This document shows, one piece after another, positions 1 through 9,815 of a stretch of DNA of 34,784 bases; within the stretch, counting starts at the first letter, position 1; each line of letters opens with the position of its first letter. The stretch is taken from NCBI GenBank assembly GCA_004380135.1, contig QXCR01000230.1:1-34784 (forward strand), written 5' to 3'. Source of the stretch: Stemphylium vesicarium (Eukaryota; Ascomycota; Dothideomycetes; Pleosporales; Pleosporaceae). The notes under the pieces are model-generated. The model did not search any database. It saw nothing but the letters and a program-made list of their open reading frames with translations, and was not told the origin of the DNA. A program made the position numbers and the translations under genes.

Positions 1-81
1 ACGCGGTCGCTTGCGGTGCTGCGTTGCAGTTGACGTTGCGGGTGGCTGTGCGTTCCAGCAGAACTCCATGCTTAGCAAGTG

Positions 82-112
82 AACCCTAAGATAACCCTAA
101 GATAACCCTAAG
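82..112. repeat. Degenerate telomere-like repeat, CCCTAA orientation
   Basis: Three near-perfect copies of an 11-bp unit (ATAACCCTAAG). Each contains CCCTAA, the strand expected when a telomere lies to the left. The units are not pure hexamers, so this is subtelomeric or interstitial telomere-like DNA, not a live telomere cap. The 81 bp to its left carry no telomere repeat. Confidence 0.7.
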
Positions 113-128
113 TACTCTCTATAGTAGG

Positions 129-268
129 CCCGATTCGACTATATAGCCCTAACGCTATACCTATTTTAGCGATGATTGGGGGGGTCGAAAATATGATGTT
201 CGCCCCCTATAGCTGGCCCGATTGGGTCGCGTAACCCTAACGCTATACCCGTTTGGACGATGATCGGG
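129..268. repeat. Two 52-bp direct repeats carrying CCCTAACGCTATACC
   Basis: Copies at 129-180 and 217-268 share the start CCCGATT, a central CCCTAACGCTATACC core and the end GATGAT(T/C)GGG. They are separated by 36 bp. Each core contains one CCCTAA. They look like a short subtelomeric tandem array next to the 3' end of the helicase relic. Confidence 0.65.
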
Positions 269-509
269 CCCAAGCATGCGCGTCCTATTGGTTAGGCCTG
301 ACCATCGCAGTAGTCACATGCTACTACAGCCGTGGGAGCTATCATCTCTGCCAGCTCGCTACAGTTGACCCGTGCTCCATCCATATAGCTACTCATGGCT
401 ACACGCCGGCAGCCAGGCGCTTGTAGAAACGCCTCCATAGCCTTACTATCCTCTTTTGCCTCTCCCTCCTCTTCCTCTTCTACTCTGCTCTTGGACGGAG
501 AGAAGCTAC

Positions 510-555
510 CCTGCTGCTGCTGCTGCTGCTGCTGCCGCTGCTGCCGCTGCTGTAC
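510..555. repeat. CTG/CAG trinucleotide tract (poly-Gln in the helicase frame)
   Basis: Runs of CTG with two CCG interruptions encode about 13 Gln and Arg residues on the minus strand, just after helicase motif VI. It is a likely length-variable microsatellite inside the TLH relic. Confidence 0.8.
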
Positions 556-1770
556 TGCCAGTATCACTGCCTTGCCTCCCTCTCGCGCTCGCCCACTCTC
601 CTGTACAAAGTCTATCATGCTCCATGGCTGCTCTACATGTAGCGTAAATTGTACCCCAGCTATATCGACTCCTACACCAAGAGCAGATGTACACACAATC
701 AACCCACCTGCCTGTCGCCACTCCTGCAGTATCTCGGTACGAGATGCTACCCCGGCATGGTAAGCCTGGCAGCCTAATGCGGTAGCAAGCTGCTCACAGA
801 CCTGCTTCGTACGGCAGTATACAACACCCTTGACAGCCACTCCTGCAGCTGACCTGCCTACGCTTCTATCTTGTAGTACACTGCAAGACTGAGCTTCCTC
901 TATCATCTGCTGAGCTTGCTGCGTAGCTCTCTCTCTCAGCTCACTTCTCTGGCAGGACAGTACAATGTACTGTGTGCCTGGACGCTGCGTACATCTTGCA
1001 CGTATAACAGTAGCTGTATGGACAAGGAGAGCCTTACACAGCTGCCCTACCTGTGACGGAGGGAGCGTAGCTGTCAGAAGTACAAGCTGGCATGGCAGCA
1101 GTTGTACGTCTTTCAGCCGGGCAAGCTTGGGCCGCCATGAGTCGGCTGTAATGGCGGTGTGGCATTCATCAATCACTACGCGGCGGAGAATCTGCTGGTG
1201 GGCTAGCAGAGCAGCGTACGAGAGAAACTCGCCACCTCTGCTCCCAATCTGGTCTGCGCTCACGAGTAGCACGCTGGGTAATTTCCTACGGCTCTGCAGC
1301 TCTCCTGGTACACCTAGCTCCCACTTAGCTGCGCTGATCCTGGCCGTGGCTAGGCGTACAAGCATATCCTCAATAAGCGCGCGGAAAGGCAGGATTAGCA
1401 CAGTAACTCTAGGTAGCTAAGGCTGCTACTAGTTATCAAGGACTACGGCAGCTAGCGGTACTAAGGTCTTCCCTCCACCTATAGGTAGGACCACTAGTAG
1501 TGGACTACTCCCTTGTACAACAGCGTTAAGAGCGCGTTTCTGGTCTGGTGATTTGTACGTGACTGGCTGGCCATCGGGTATACAGAGTACCTGACGGACT
1601 GCGTCCGTAAGCCGCTCCTCTCCATCTTTCTCGCCACTGTACGCTGTAGCCAGCTTGGCTCTCTTCTGCCTCTGTTCCGGCTCTAGCTCCAGCTCCTGCT
1701 GCTTTCTCTTGCCTGCCTTCTCTTCTGCTAGTGCCCTGCTTGTCTCGGTCTGCTCTAGCCTAGGATAGAC

Positions 1771-1815
1771 GCTGGAGATGCTGGAGGTGCTGGAGGTGCT
1801 GGAGGTGCTGGAGGT
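1771..1815. repeat. 9-bp coding minisatellite (GCTGGAGGT x5)
   Basis: Five tandem 9-bp units (the first is a one-base variant) encode a Ser-Thr-Ser repeat in the minus-strand helicase frame, upstream of motif I. Because the unit is a multiple of three, copy changes would keep the frame. Confidence 0.85.
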
Positions 1816-3409
1816 GCTAGGCAAGCCAAGGAAGGCATGCCATGCAGAGCTGAGTGTACGAAACACCTCAATCGAGCGCACACTGAGGCCCTGGACGATA
1901 TCTGCCTGCACAGCGTATGCCACTAGGCCGATGGCTGTAGATCGGCCATTCTGCAGCTCTACTGGATCCTCACCATCCTCATCCGAGCTGCTACCCTCTC
2001 CCTCTGCGTGGTACGCTGTACCTTGCTGCTGCTTGTTGTAGCCAGTAGCGAACCGCTCACCCACTACTTCACGCCCAATGCCAACAGCCACCTGGCGGTA
2101 GTCAGCCATGGTCAAGCGTGTGCCTAGTCGCTCAGCCGTCTCAGCCGTCATGATACGCGTGAGTCGACTGGTATCCCATGGCCCATGCTCATCAGCCCAG
2201 AGGTAGTCACTCGCAGCAGCCGTAGCCAGCTTGCCTAGGCTACTAAGGAGCAGCGCGCGCACTGGCCGTACGTACAGCAGGTACGCAGTCATCAGCTGCC
2301 CTACTGGCTCTGGCAGGAACCGGGCGATTACCTTAGGCCGATCCCATTGAGACTGCGTCTTATGGTAGCGAGTAACTACTACAACCTGCCCATCTATCAC
2401 GTACAAATTGCGGTCCTGTAGCACGCCATTGCGCCATCGTACGGAGAGCAGCTCTGGTCCACGAGCAGGCTGGCCACCTGTGACATGAACAGCCAGGCAG
2501 AGAAGGTCAAGGAAGCGCTCTACACGCCTGATATACTGGCGTACGGCGCGCTCTCTCCACTGAATGCCATGCTCAAGTGTATGGCTGGATGGATGGTCGC
2601 GCTGGTCGCGCTGGTGCTGGTAGAGTCTCTGTGCAGCTGGAACGTTGGCTAGCCTCTCCAACATCCAACGCTGGCCTGCCTGCAGTTGGGCAGGCGATAG
2701 AAAGGAGACGCCACGCTGCGCTACAGAGATATCGTCCTGGATAGCTGCTAGCTTGGTGGAGAGCCGGCTGGTCTTCTCTGTCACCCAGAGTAGCTCTTCC
2801 CAGAGCAGTTTCTCTGCCTCTGCTACTATCCCTTGCGCCAGCCTGCTTAGCTGCTGTAGTGCTACTGGCCGGCCCTTGATAAAGTACGTCTGCCGGTCTC
2901 TAGACCACCACATGCTGCCAGCAATACTACCTGGCGTACGCAGAGAGATGAACTTGGCGTAGGAGAGCAGGCTCAGCATGACGCTCAGAAGACTGTAGGA
3001 GCCATCTATCAGGTAGCGGGCGCGCTTCTCAAGAAAGCCACGTGTCTCAGCAGTGCCTTGCTCAGCCCGCTTGCTTGCTGGTAGAAAGATCTCTACTGTG
3101 AGTGCGCGTATGCAGTAGATCAGTGAGCTGAGTAGAGAGGAGAACTGAGCTGCAGCACGTAGCCGGCCAGTCTCTGCATAGATACCAAGAGCCGCTAGGA
3201 AATGGACTAGACCGCTATTGAATGGCTGGTGGTAGACTTCCTGGCAGATGAGAGCTTGGGATAGGCGTAGGATGTACGTACGCTGCTTGGCGGTTGTGGT
3301 AGAGCTATCGTGAGAGGAGACATACTGCCAGAGCCGCTCTGCTGCCAGCTTCTGCCTGCCATGCCATGGGAAGAGACGAGCAATGCTGGCCAGTGCTGGT
3401 ACGGCTGGT

Positions 3410-3481
3410 GCTGCGGGTGCTGCGGGTGCTGCGGGTGCTGCGGGTGCTGCGGGTGCTGCGGGTGCTGCTGGTGCTGCTGGC
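3410..3481. repeat. 9-bp coding minisatellite (GCTGCGGGT x6 plus 2 variants)
   Basis: Six exact and two variant 9-bp units encode Ala-Pro-Ala repeats in the N-terminal part of the helicase frame. It is another length-variable, frame-neutral tract in the same relic. Confidence 0.9.
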
Positions 3482-3970
3482 AGCGGCTGGCTCTCTCGCA
3501 TACCTGGCGCAGTTTGCTCCGGGTCAATAGCCACCATACGGAGGCAGTAGCAGAGTAGCCGCGCCCAGAGCCGCGCTGCACGTAGCTGACTGGCCTTGTT
3601 CTGCATGCGGCTGAACGGGCGTACATCTGGCTCCTGAGCCTTTTGACTGCGTAGCCAGCGTAGCGTCTCAAGAGAGAGCGTGCTAAGCCCTTGTACTGCC
3701 TCCTCTACCAACTCCTCTACTAGCTGTACAACGCGCTGCAGCTGCGGCTCGTCGTCGCCTGGCAGGCGGATAGCGTACGCAAGCAACTTCCAGTCTGGGT
3801 AGGCCTGCAGGTGCTCGTCCCATCGCGTCCGCTTGAACCAGCCAGTACGGTCTTTGGATGAGGCTTCTTCTGCTATACGTTCTATAGCCTCACAGTCCTT
3901 CTGCTCAACAGCGTCCCACTCGTACGACAGGCAGGCTAGCCGCTGCTGATAGCTGTCTGCCTGATCGTGG

Positions 3971-3998
3971 TTAGAATTAGGGTCGTATTAGGGTTAGG
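3971..3998. repeat. Interstitial TTAGGG-like tract at the helicase 5' breakpoint
   Basis: TTAGAATTAGGG, GTATTAGGG and TTAGG follow one another here. The orientation (TTAGGG) is opposite to the tract at 82-112. It coincides with the point where the helicase frame ends, so it looks like a junction where a chromosome-end fragment was joined or healed. Confidence 0.6.
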
Positions 3999-4035
3999 CT
4001 GCAGCCAATCAGCATTTAAAACCATTCGCGCAAGA

Positions 4036-4254
4036 ATGCCCCCGAAGGCCATTCTTGCGGCAAGACAAATGGATGGGACGGAAGTTCCTTTCATCTTGGT
4101 ACCAATACTAGGAACTCAGCTACACGAAATAATTAATGTCGCTTACGTACTAGGATGCGGTGACGAATTGTTCAATTTAGAATTCCCGGATAGCGAATCG
4201 ACGACTTGGATAGACTTCGCTGCAGAGGGTGGGAGGGAGTTCGCGATCGTGTAG
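4036..4254 (+). CDS. Small hypothetical protein (72 aa), uncertain
   Basis: An ATG-initiated frame of 72 codons starts 38 bp past the telomere-like junction. The product is not low-complexity (hydrophobic core, acidic C-terminal third, no signal peptide or clear membrane segment). I do not recognise a family. It could be an exon of a longer gene, since a 5' portion may have been lost at the junction, or a chance frame. No motif supports a function. Confidence 0.25.
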   Translation: MPPKAILAARQMDGTEVPFILVPILGTQLHEIINVAYVLGCGDELFNLEFPDSESTTWIDFAAEGGREFAIV

Positions 4255-4521
4255 TTCCTTCTAGGGATCTGAATTCGGATACCAACAACGATCAAATTAA
4301 AGGCAGATTTTTATGAATGGTCGAAACGGAGACTAGAATTTATTGCGACAGCGACAGCAGCGGCGAGATTGCACAAAATACGTGATCGCGCACACCGTTA
4401 GTAGCCACATTGAATCCATCCGCGCCTTTTTCGCCGCACACTTTCACCAAGACACAGGACACTCACAGCTCATCCTGTATGTGCGATAGCTAGGCATGTC
4501 GCTCCTGAAGAAGCTCCGAAT

Positions 4522-4749
4522 ATGCATTCTTTTTTAGACAGAATTGACAAACCGCCATTACTAAGAAGTCCAAACCCCCTAACGTACACAATCAAAGTTC
4601 CTCGCTCCACCCCCACGACAATCCCGTGGGCCGGTACGCGTTCCTGGTTCCCCATTGGCGTCCCGCGTCGGCCCGTGCCATATGCTACGCCGCGGAAACA
4701 TGAGCAGCACCTCCATTTTCTCGAAGAGTATAACACTTCGCCGACATGA
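4522..4749 (+). CDS. Hypothetical ORF (75 aa), weak
   Basis: A 75-codon frame rich in Pro, Arg and Thr. The frame is also open for several codons upstream of its ATG. No family was recognised and the overlapping minus-strand frame is just as long, so the coding strand is uncertain. The rest of 4255-5037 shows no convincing gene. Confidence 0.15.
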   Translation: MHSFLDRIDKPPLLRSPNPLTYTIKVPRSTPTTIPWAGTRSWFPIGVPRRPVPYATPRKHEQHLHFLEEYNTSPT

Positions 4750-5037
4750 TACAACCCGCCCCAAGGTGAGCGAGCTTATTCGTTTTCACCTGCCTCATCC
4801 GTTACGCTGAGCCAGATGGCTTGCCTTGAAACACTTGTGTAATGGTGGGGTAGACGCGCACGGTGCGCACTTTGCCGCGATGCCGCTCAACGAAACGCGA
4901 GGCGTCATGAACGACAACGCGACACCTTCCTTCCTTCGCGCCTTGTAGCTTCCACTCTGACTCGTCACCAGCTTAACCGATATGAAGGATGCAGCTTTTA
5001 CTGTGCCGCAGCAATTGGCATGTAAGCGGCAATCGGA

Positions 5038-8037
5038 ATGGTCCTTGGACCAGGAATAGAAGGAAAACATATGGCGACCAACGCGCTCATATGTATCGAG
5101 CATATTGTCTTCCCACTCGTACATTTTGATCTCGTCATGGAGAAAGACATCAGCCGGACCAATCTTACACTTCATTCGATACACTACGATCCAAAAGTCC
5201 ACCAAGGCAATGATGCCAACTCACAATCGATGGCCAACTCGCTGCCAGACCACGTCGACGCAGTGCGTGCTGGACTGTTGTTCATGCAGAAGATCATACC
5301 GGAGAACTGGGATGCGACACTGCGAAAAGAGCTGGCCCAATATGGGACTGCGGATATCGGCCCAGAGTGGTGTCTTCATCCTCCGGAGTCTGCCAAGCAT
5401 CATGGACGCTGGCACCAGCAATCCCCTTTGCGCGACAACCTTAGTTTCTGCGAAAGTGTCGTAGGAGATGCGGACCAGATACAGGATGATTCGGAAGATG
5501 AATGGACTTTGTTCTGGAGGACAAAGATTTTCAGATTGTTCAATGATGAGAGGCGTGTGGATTCTGGTCTGGAGTAAGTTCTGCGATTCCTGTGAGGTGG
5601 CTTAGCTTGTCCTCTCTCTTCATCGTTGCATACTGACATCAGGAAAGTGCTAATGTAGATGCATGGTCGCTGTAAGTTACGAAATGGGGGTATGTGTAAC
5701 GGTAAAAGATTGACTTTTGGTCCTAGTTACGAGAATGTCCAATGGAATGAATTCGACAGTTTTACAAAACCCCGTCCTTCGCTAGCACCCCGCACGCATC
5801 CTAAGCCAGATTTGACGTACGCATTTCCGATTCAGACCTCAACACCGGACAGCCTTCAAGGTTTCGCAAAAGATGAGCTCACCCAAACACTCTCCGTTCA
5901 ATCACTCGGAAAACTCGTGGGGCAGGGTGTGGCTTGCGCACCAACAACCGCCCTTAGGAACAGAGCAAATCTTCCTGATAGATCTGGATGGAGCAGTTCT
6001 GACCGATCCTGCTTTCCTTGGGCCGTTGTTGAAATAAAGAAGGACGTTACATCGCCTCGCGACGTTGCCGTGGAAAGATGTTATTGTCAAGCAGCCAATG
6101 CTGCAGCTGCCGCACTTGATATACAATCACAACTCTTCGAGAAACTCAACGATACCTTACCGCTGCAATCGCCTCCTGTTGTTGCTTTCACGTGTGTTGG
6201 ACCTGTAGTCAAGGTTTGGCTTGCATACAACGACAAAACGATCTCCGGCCAACCAGTACAGGTCAGAGCAACTCATCTATACTTGTTCACTGAGGCTAAC
6301 ACTGAGAAGCGCATGATATGTATCTGGTCCACGTCAGTGCGACTGACATGGGGAGTGGCATCACTGCGTGCCATCGTTAAGAACATGCACACGTGGTCTT
6401 CACGGCTTCTGAAGCCAAGGCTGCAAGTCGCCATCTCACAAGCTTCGAGATGTTTACCCATAACTATACCATCTGGCCTCCTGCGTCCTCTAAGTCAAAA
6501 CCTGCCTGTGCCTGTTCCCAAGTGCCAGGAAGACGATCCCACAAGCAATTCTAGAGTGAATACTGTTGTTTCTCACATGTTCGGCAAACCCATGACACCC
6601 GAGAAGCACAGCACGCCTGCACCGCATCTGCGGATCGATACTCCGACGCCCTCAAAGAACACCGACCACATATCTCCACTTCGCAACCGTCAATCCAAAG
6701 AAACCTTGGGTTCCCGAAAGGATTCTATCTTGAGCACCAACGGACTGTTTGGACAACTCACCAGTACTGGGACCGATGTATTCAGTCGACCGAATATTGG
6801 AAGTAGCATTGGCACTGCAACAGGCGTTGGCCTCCGAAACCAAAGTACGACCAAGGGCTTCGGTCTTTTCGGTGGTACAAGCACAAGTACTGCGCGAGAA
6901 TTTGCACAGGATGCGAGTACATCTCACACAAGTATTGGTCACGCCAGGGTCAGCCTTCTTGAGGCATCACAAAAAGTGGCTAGTCCTTCCAGCAACACCG
7001 ACAATAGCAAAGAAAGCTCGACTTATGGCTCTTCAACCAAACTAGCGATGATATCCCCAGGTACTACCGACCCTAGCTACAAAAGCTCGACTTGCCGGTC
7101 ATCGCCGAAACCAGGGTTCGGTCCATCTCGCAGGCCAATGTTCGGACCGTCTTGGAAGGGAGACTTCGGCAACAAAGACAACGTCAACAAAGGCTCGGTT
7201 TCTGGGTCATCGTCAAAACAAGCATCCAGTCCGTCGGGGAAGCCAAGGTTCGAAAACAACGACAACATTGGCAGGTCCTCGAATGTCAACCTATCACATG
7301 AGTCAGCTTCCACCTACCCGCCTAATCCACTATCTGGCTTATCAAAAAAACATAGCCATGGCTGTGTTGGCGCGAGCACCGATAAGCACGGACACATTTT
7401 GTTTGGGGCACCCAGCTCGTCAGAGTCAAGAGCACTTGGCGATGTTAGCGAAAACACATCTTCAGCAGCAATCAAGCGAACGAACGTGTTCGATATAACG
7501 ACAGCCTTTACGTCTACCAGTCTCGAAGACGTATTCTATTACGAGTCCAGCGTCGGTATCGGTACTACAGGTACTCCATTTTCACCTTATCGAGAGAACA
7601 CGACAGAGGCGGGAAAGAATAAATACCAGACTATCACCTTCCAATCGCCTTACGAGAACTACTCACTCGAGGAGCTAAGAATGGCCGATTACGACCGAGA
7701 AAGGCGGTATCCTCTACCCAGTTACGGATTTTATCGGTCTACGGATGACTCCGAAACACGAGACGATAACAGTGACGAGGACGCGGACTACGACTTAGAT
7801 AATGAATTTGACCAAGACGCTAGTGACGACTCCAGCGATGAATCCAGCGACGACACCAACGAGGACTCGACTGAGACTCCCACTGAGAACCCTACTGCGG
7901 GCTCCACCGATGACTCAAATGCCAATTACAGCTCAGACAGCTCGAGCGGAAGGAGCACTCACGGTGCGCTTGAGATACATGGACTTCAACTGGTCGGTTT
8001 GAAGGAAGTCGGTAGGATGATCAGTGACCTCGAGTAA
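5038..8037 (+). CDS. PD-(D/E)XK nuclease-like protein with FG-rich and acidic tail
   Basis: Fungal restriction-endonuclease-fold family. Exon 1 (5038-5573) carries GPEWCLHPPE. A GTAAGT intron follows (5574 to about 5642 or 5647, branch TACTGAC), then a tiny exon ending at 5671, a second intron (5672-5726, TTGAC branch) and a long last exon from 5727. Putative catalytic residues: Asp in KPDLTYAF (about 5809), Glu and Lys in VVEIKK (about 6031), and Gln in CYCQAAN (about 6088), followed by a VAFTCVGP strand. The tail is Ser/Thr-rich with scattered FG motifs (MFGKP 6577, GLFGQL 6745, GFGLFGG 6857, GFGPS 7114, MFGPSW 7138, LFGAPS 7399), then a strongly acidic Asp/Ser/Glu stretch (7743-7930). The intron-1 acceptor is unclear: CAG at 5640-5642 shifts the frame, while AAG at 5645-5647 keeps it. 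The start is a best guess. No in-frame stop in the final exon, so it may be active; substrate unknown. Confidence 0.7.
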
Positions 8038-8756
8038 TGACATCAGCAGCACGTACTGAGTACGTGTGAGATATTCATCAATTTGCACGGCACGTTTAGT
8101 ATACCACTTCGCGTAGTAGTAGGGAAAATCAACAAGTTCTTGAAACCGGCAGATCGTATCACTTAAGAATCTATTTGGTAGCGAATAAAAAAAGACCCTA
8201 TATGTTGTTTCTTTAATGCATGTAATTCGCGATGCGACTTAGTGGAGGACGGGATGTTGAGAATGTTAAAGCTGCGTGTTGAAAAGGAAAGGAACTTGTT
8301 TGGATTGCGTAGAAGCCGGACATCTAATGCGTCCGCATAACCTTGCGACTGTTGAGAAAGGAGCAGAACCTTAAGTTGTCAGCCTTTGAGAAAGCATTGG
8401 CACGCGTTTCTCTGGGTTAATATTGTAACGGTTTGGACCTTGCCAAGATCCACTCCGGTACAAGTTGGGTACGGTTATCGCTACCACACTTCATCATCCC
8501 ACACACGTATATAGCTGCCCTCTTTCGTAGCTATACAATGACAGCGCAGTCCTCTCCCTCTCCTCACACTGTTACAAATATCAATGCTCGCACGTGTACA
8601 CTGTATCCCCCTTCTGGGGACCGCTGGAGCTTGCAGTAGCTATATAGCAGTGTAAGGCATAGCGCTTTGGGAAAATCTATTTCTAAGCAAAAGATATGAA
8701 AGGCTTTCTTGCTTGAACGCGCTGGTGTTGGCGATGTTGCATAAGCAAAAAATGGC
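8038..8756. other. Intergenic, no gene seen
   Basis: Both strands carry only short frames (up to 68 codons) without recognisable motifs. It holds the 3' flank of the nuclease-like gene and the downstream flank of the 5S gene. Confidence 0.5.
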
Positions 8757-8761
8757 AAAAA
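8757..8761 (-). terminator. RNA polymerase III oligo-T terminator of the 5S gene
   Basis: On the minus strand the 5S 3' end runs straight into five T residues, with a second T6 run about 6 nt further on (plus-strand A run at 8746-8751). This is the usual Pol III stop signal. Confidence 0.75.
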
Positions 8762-8879
8762 CATACGACAGCGGGGATTCGCTAGTGGTCACCCACCTAA
8801 CTACTAATCCGCCGGTATCTTGCTTAAGTACCGCTGAGCGAACGGGAAGCGCTGATCTCAAGATCCTGTGGTCGTATGT
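8761..8879 (-). rRNA. 5S ribosomal RNA
   Basis: Read on the minus strand this 119-nt segment is a full-length 5S rRNA. It starts ACATACGAC and ends GTCGTATGT, which form a perfect 9-bp helix I. Conserved internal pieces are GCTTCCCGT, CGCTCAGC, GTACTTAAGC, TTAGTAGTT, GGTGGGTGACCAC and AGCGAATCCC, so both the loop regions and the internal Pol III control region are recognisable. Helix II (GGATCTTG with CAAGAT-A-CC) differs from the common fungal GGGTGTGG form but still pairs, with one bulge. Dispersed single 5S genes are normal in Pezizomycotina. It may be an expressed variant; protein frames called over it are artefacts. Confidence 0.93.
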
Positions 8880-9072
8880 GCTGGACTGGGTGCGTAGCAG
8901 GGTTAAGATTATCGATACCAAGAAAAAGGTGGAAGGAAACGAGATGGAGCTAGTCGCCCCTGCAACCACAACGCTCTCGCCACTACAGCTTGGATACATC
9001 TGTTCGGTAGACACGGTTGTAGGAAGACCACTAGATTCTGTTACTCATATTATGCCCATTTGTTTCTTCTGA

Positions 9073-9135
9073 TGCTGTGGGGGATTGCGTGCAGGAAGAA
9101 TTGAAGAATTGAACTGGGGTTATATTGTGTGAGCT
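9073..9135 (+). repeat. Short dispersed repeat, copy 1 (GGGGATTGCGTGCAGGAAG)
   Basis: About 60 bp beginning near TGTGGGGGATTGCG closely match the segment at 21126-21190. The TG start followed by a G run would suit an LTR end, but no matching CA end, target duplication or primer-binding site could be fixed, so the family is unassigned. Downstream to about 9460 no gene is seen. Confidence 0.45.
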
Positions 9136-9554
9136 ACGAACAGTAGATATACATGGGTGGCTGTAAACAGCGCTGGTACAGGATTGGGAGTCTGTAACAC
9201 CCAGGCCGAAGGCCTGCAGTTGGAAGGATTTGGTCCCAACATGTTTGCTTCTTGCACTCGCGTCTTGGCCAAGGTACCTGCTCTTAACCTGCGCTTTGCG
9301 CAGGAGAAGACTGGCAAGAATTACTCTCCTTACTACCACCCCACCTCGTTTAGTAATACAGAGCTATCCCCCACTATTCCATTGCAGTGTGAAGCAAATA
9401 CTATTGCCTATAACTGCCCCTCACAGGGAACGACAATGAGTGGAAACAGCGTCTCGTAGATAGAGCCTTCGCCGACACAAGTCGCACGTACCCAGATCAT
9501 TAGTGTCAGCCATGGCCCTCAGGTATTCTGCCCGAGGTGCGATTCACCTCACCT

Positions 9555-9815
9555 CACCTCACTCTCGCGCTAGTTCCATAGAGGCTTAGCGCGTGACTTC
9601 ATGTATATAGACTCTCACTCTCGTAGCACTAATACATCACGATTCTCCCATTTTTCCTAGTGCTACTAACAATTAGGTCCGGTCTTATTAGTGGCACTAG
9701 GATAGAACATGTGGTGAATCGTGTTGTATTAGGACTACGGAAAGTGAGAGAGATATCTCTACCGGCTAGCGTTATGGGCGCTAAGCCTCGTACGTGCTAG
9801 CCTGGAGTGAGTGAG
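9555..9815. repeat. Imperfect foldback / MITE-like inverted repeat
   Basis: Inner arms 9612-9666 and 9691-9750 are inverted copies (shared blocks CTAATACA, CACGATTC, CCTAGTGC) around a 24-bp centre. Outer arms continue the symmetry with GAGGCTTAGCGC near 9580 and its complement near 9778. Flanks are CTCAC-rich. The right part is related to 19826-19940. No target duplication was certain, so the transposon family is not assigned. Confidence 0.65.

Larger units (their letters stand above)
292..3984 (-). pseudogene. Telomere-linked RecQ-like helicase (TLH), broken and 5'-truncated
   Basis: One reading frame on the minus strand runs from a stop just upstream of 3984 to a TAA at 292-294, broken only by three TAG codons (1431-1429, 1428-1426, 1419-1417). 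The N-terminal ~800 residues resemble the large upstream region of fungal TLH proteins (RTGWFKRTRWDEHL near the start). Then come helicase motif I (LPIGGGKT, just before the stops), motif II (VVIDECH), motif III (LTATLPP), motif IV (GVVYCRT), motif V (CTSALGVGVD) and motif VI (QESGRARE). TLH genes are SF2 helicases found next to telomeres in fungi. The open frame has no ATG at its 5' end and stops at a TTAGGG-like tract, so the start is missing. The three TAGs lie in what was probably a CAG (Gln) run, fitting C-to-T changes at CpA. The gap between stops is too short for an intron. Confidence 0.85.

Noticed and set aside
395..763. Plus-strand frame rich in Cys (poly-Cys run)
   Set aside because: It is the antisense of the helicase poly-Gln tract; helicase motifs clearly place the gene on the minus strand.
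1401..1431. Short intron separating the two helicase frames
   Set aside because: The stop-containing gap is only about 15-30 nt and in the same frame, with no usable GT...AG pair of fungal size.
4795..5205. 136-codon minus-strand frame
   Set aside because: It is antisense to the first exon of the nuclease-like gene and has no family resemblance.
8640..9014. 124-codon minus-strand frame with a hypothetical-protein look
   Set aside because: It overlaps the 5S rRNA gene; its middle (VVRWVTTSESP) is a translation of 5S sequence, a common annotation artefact.
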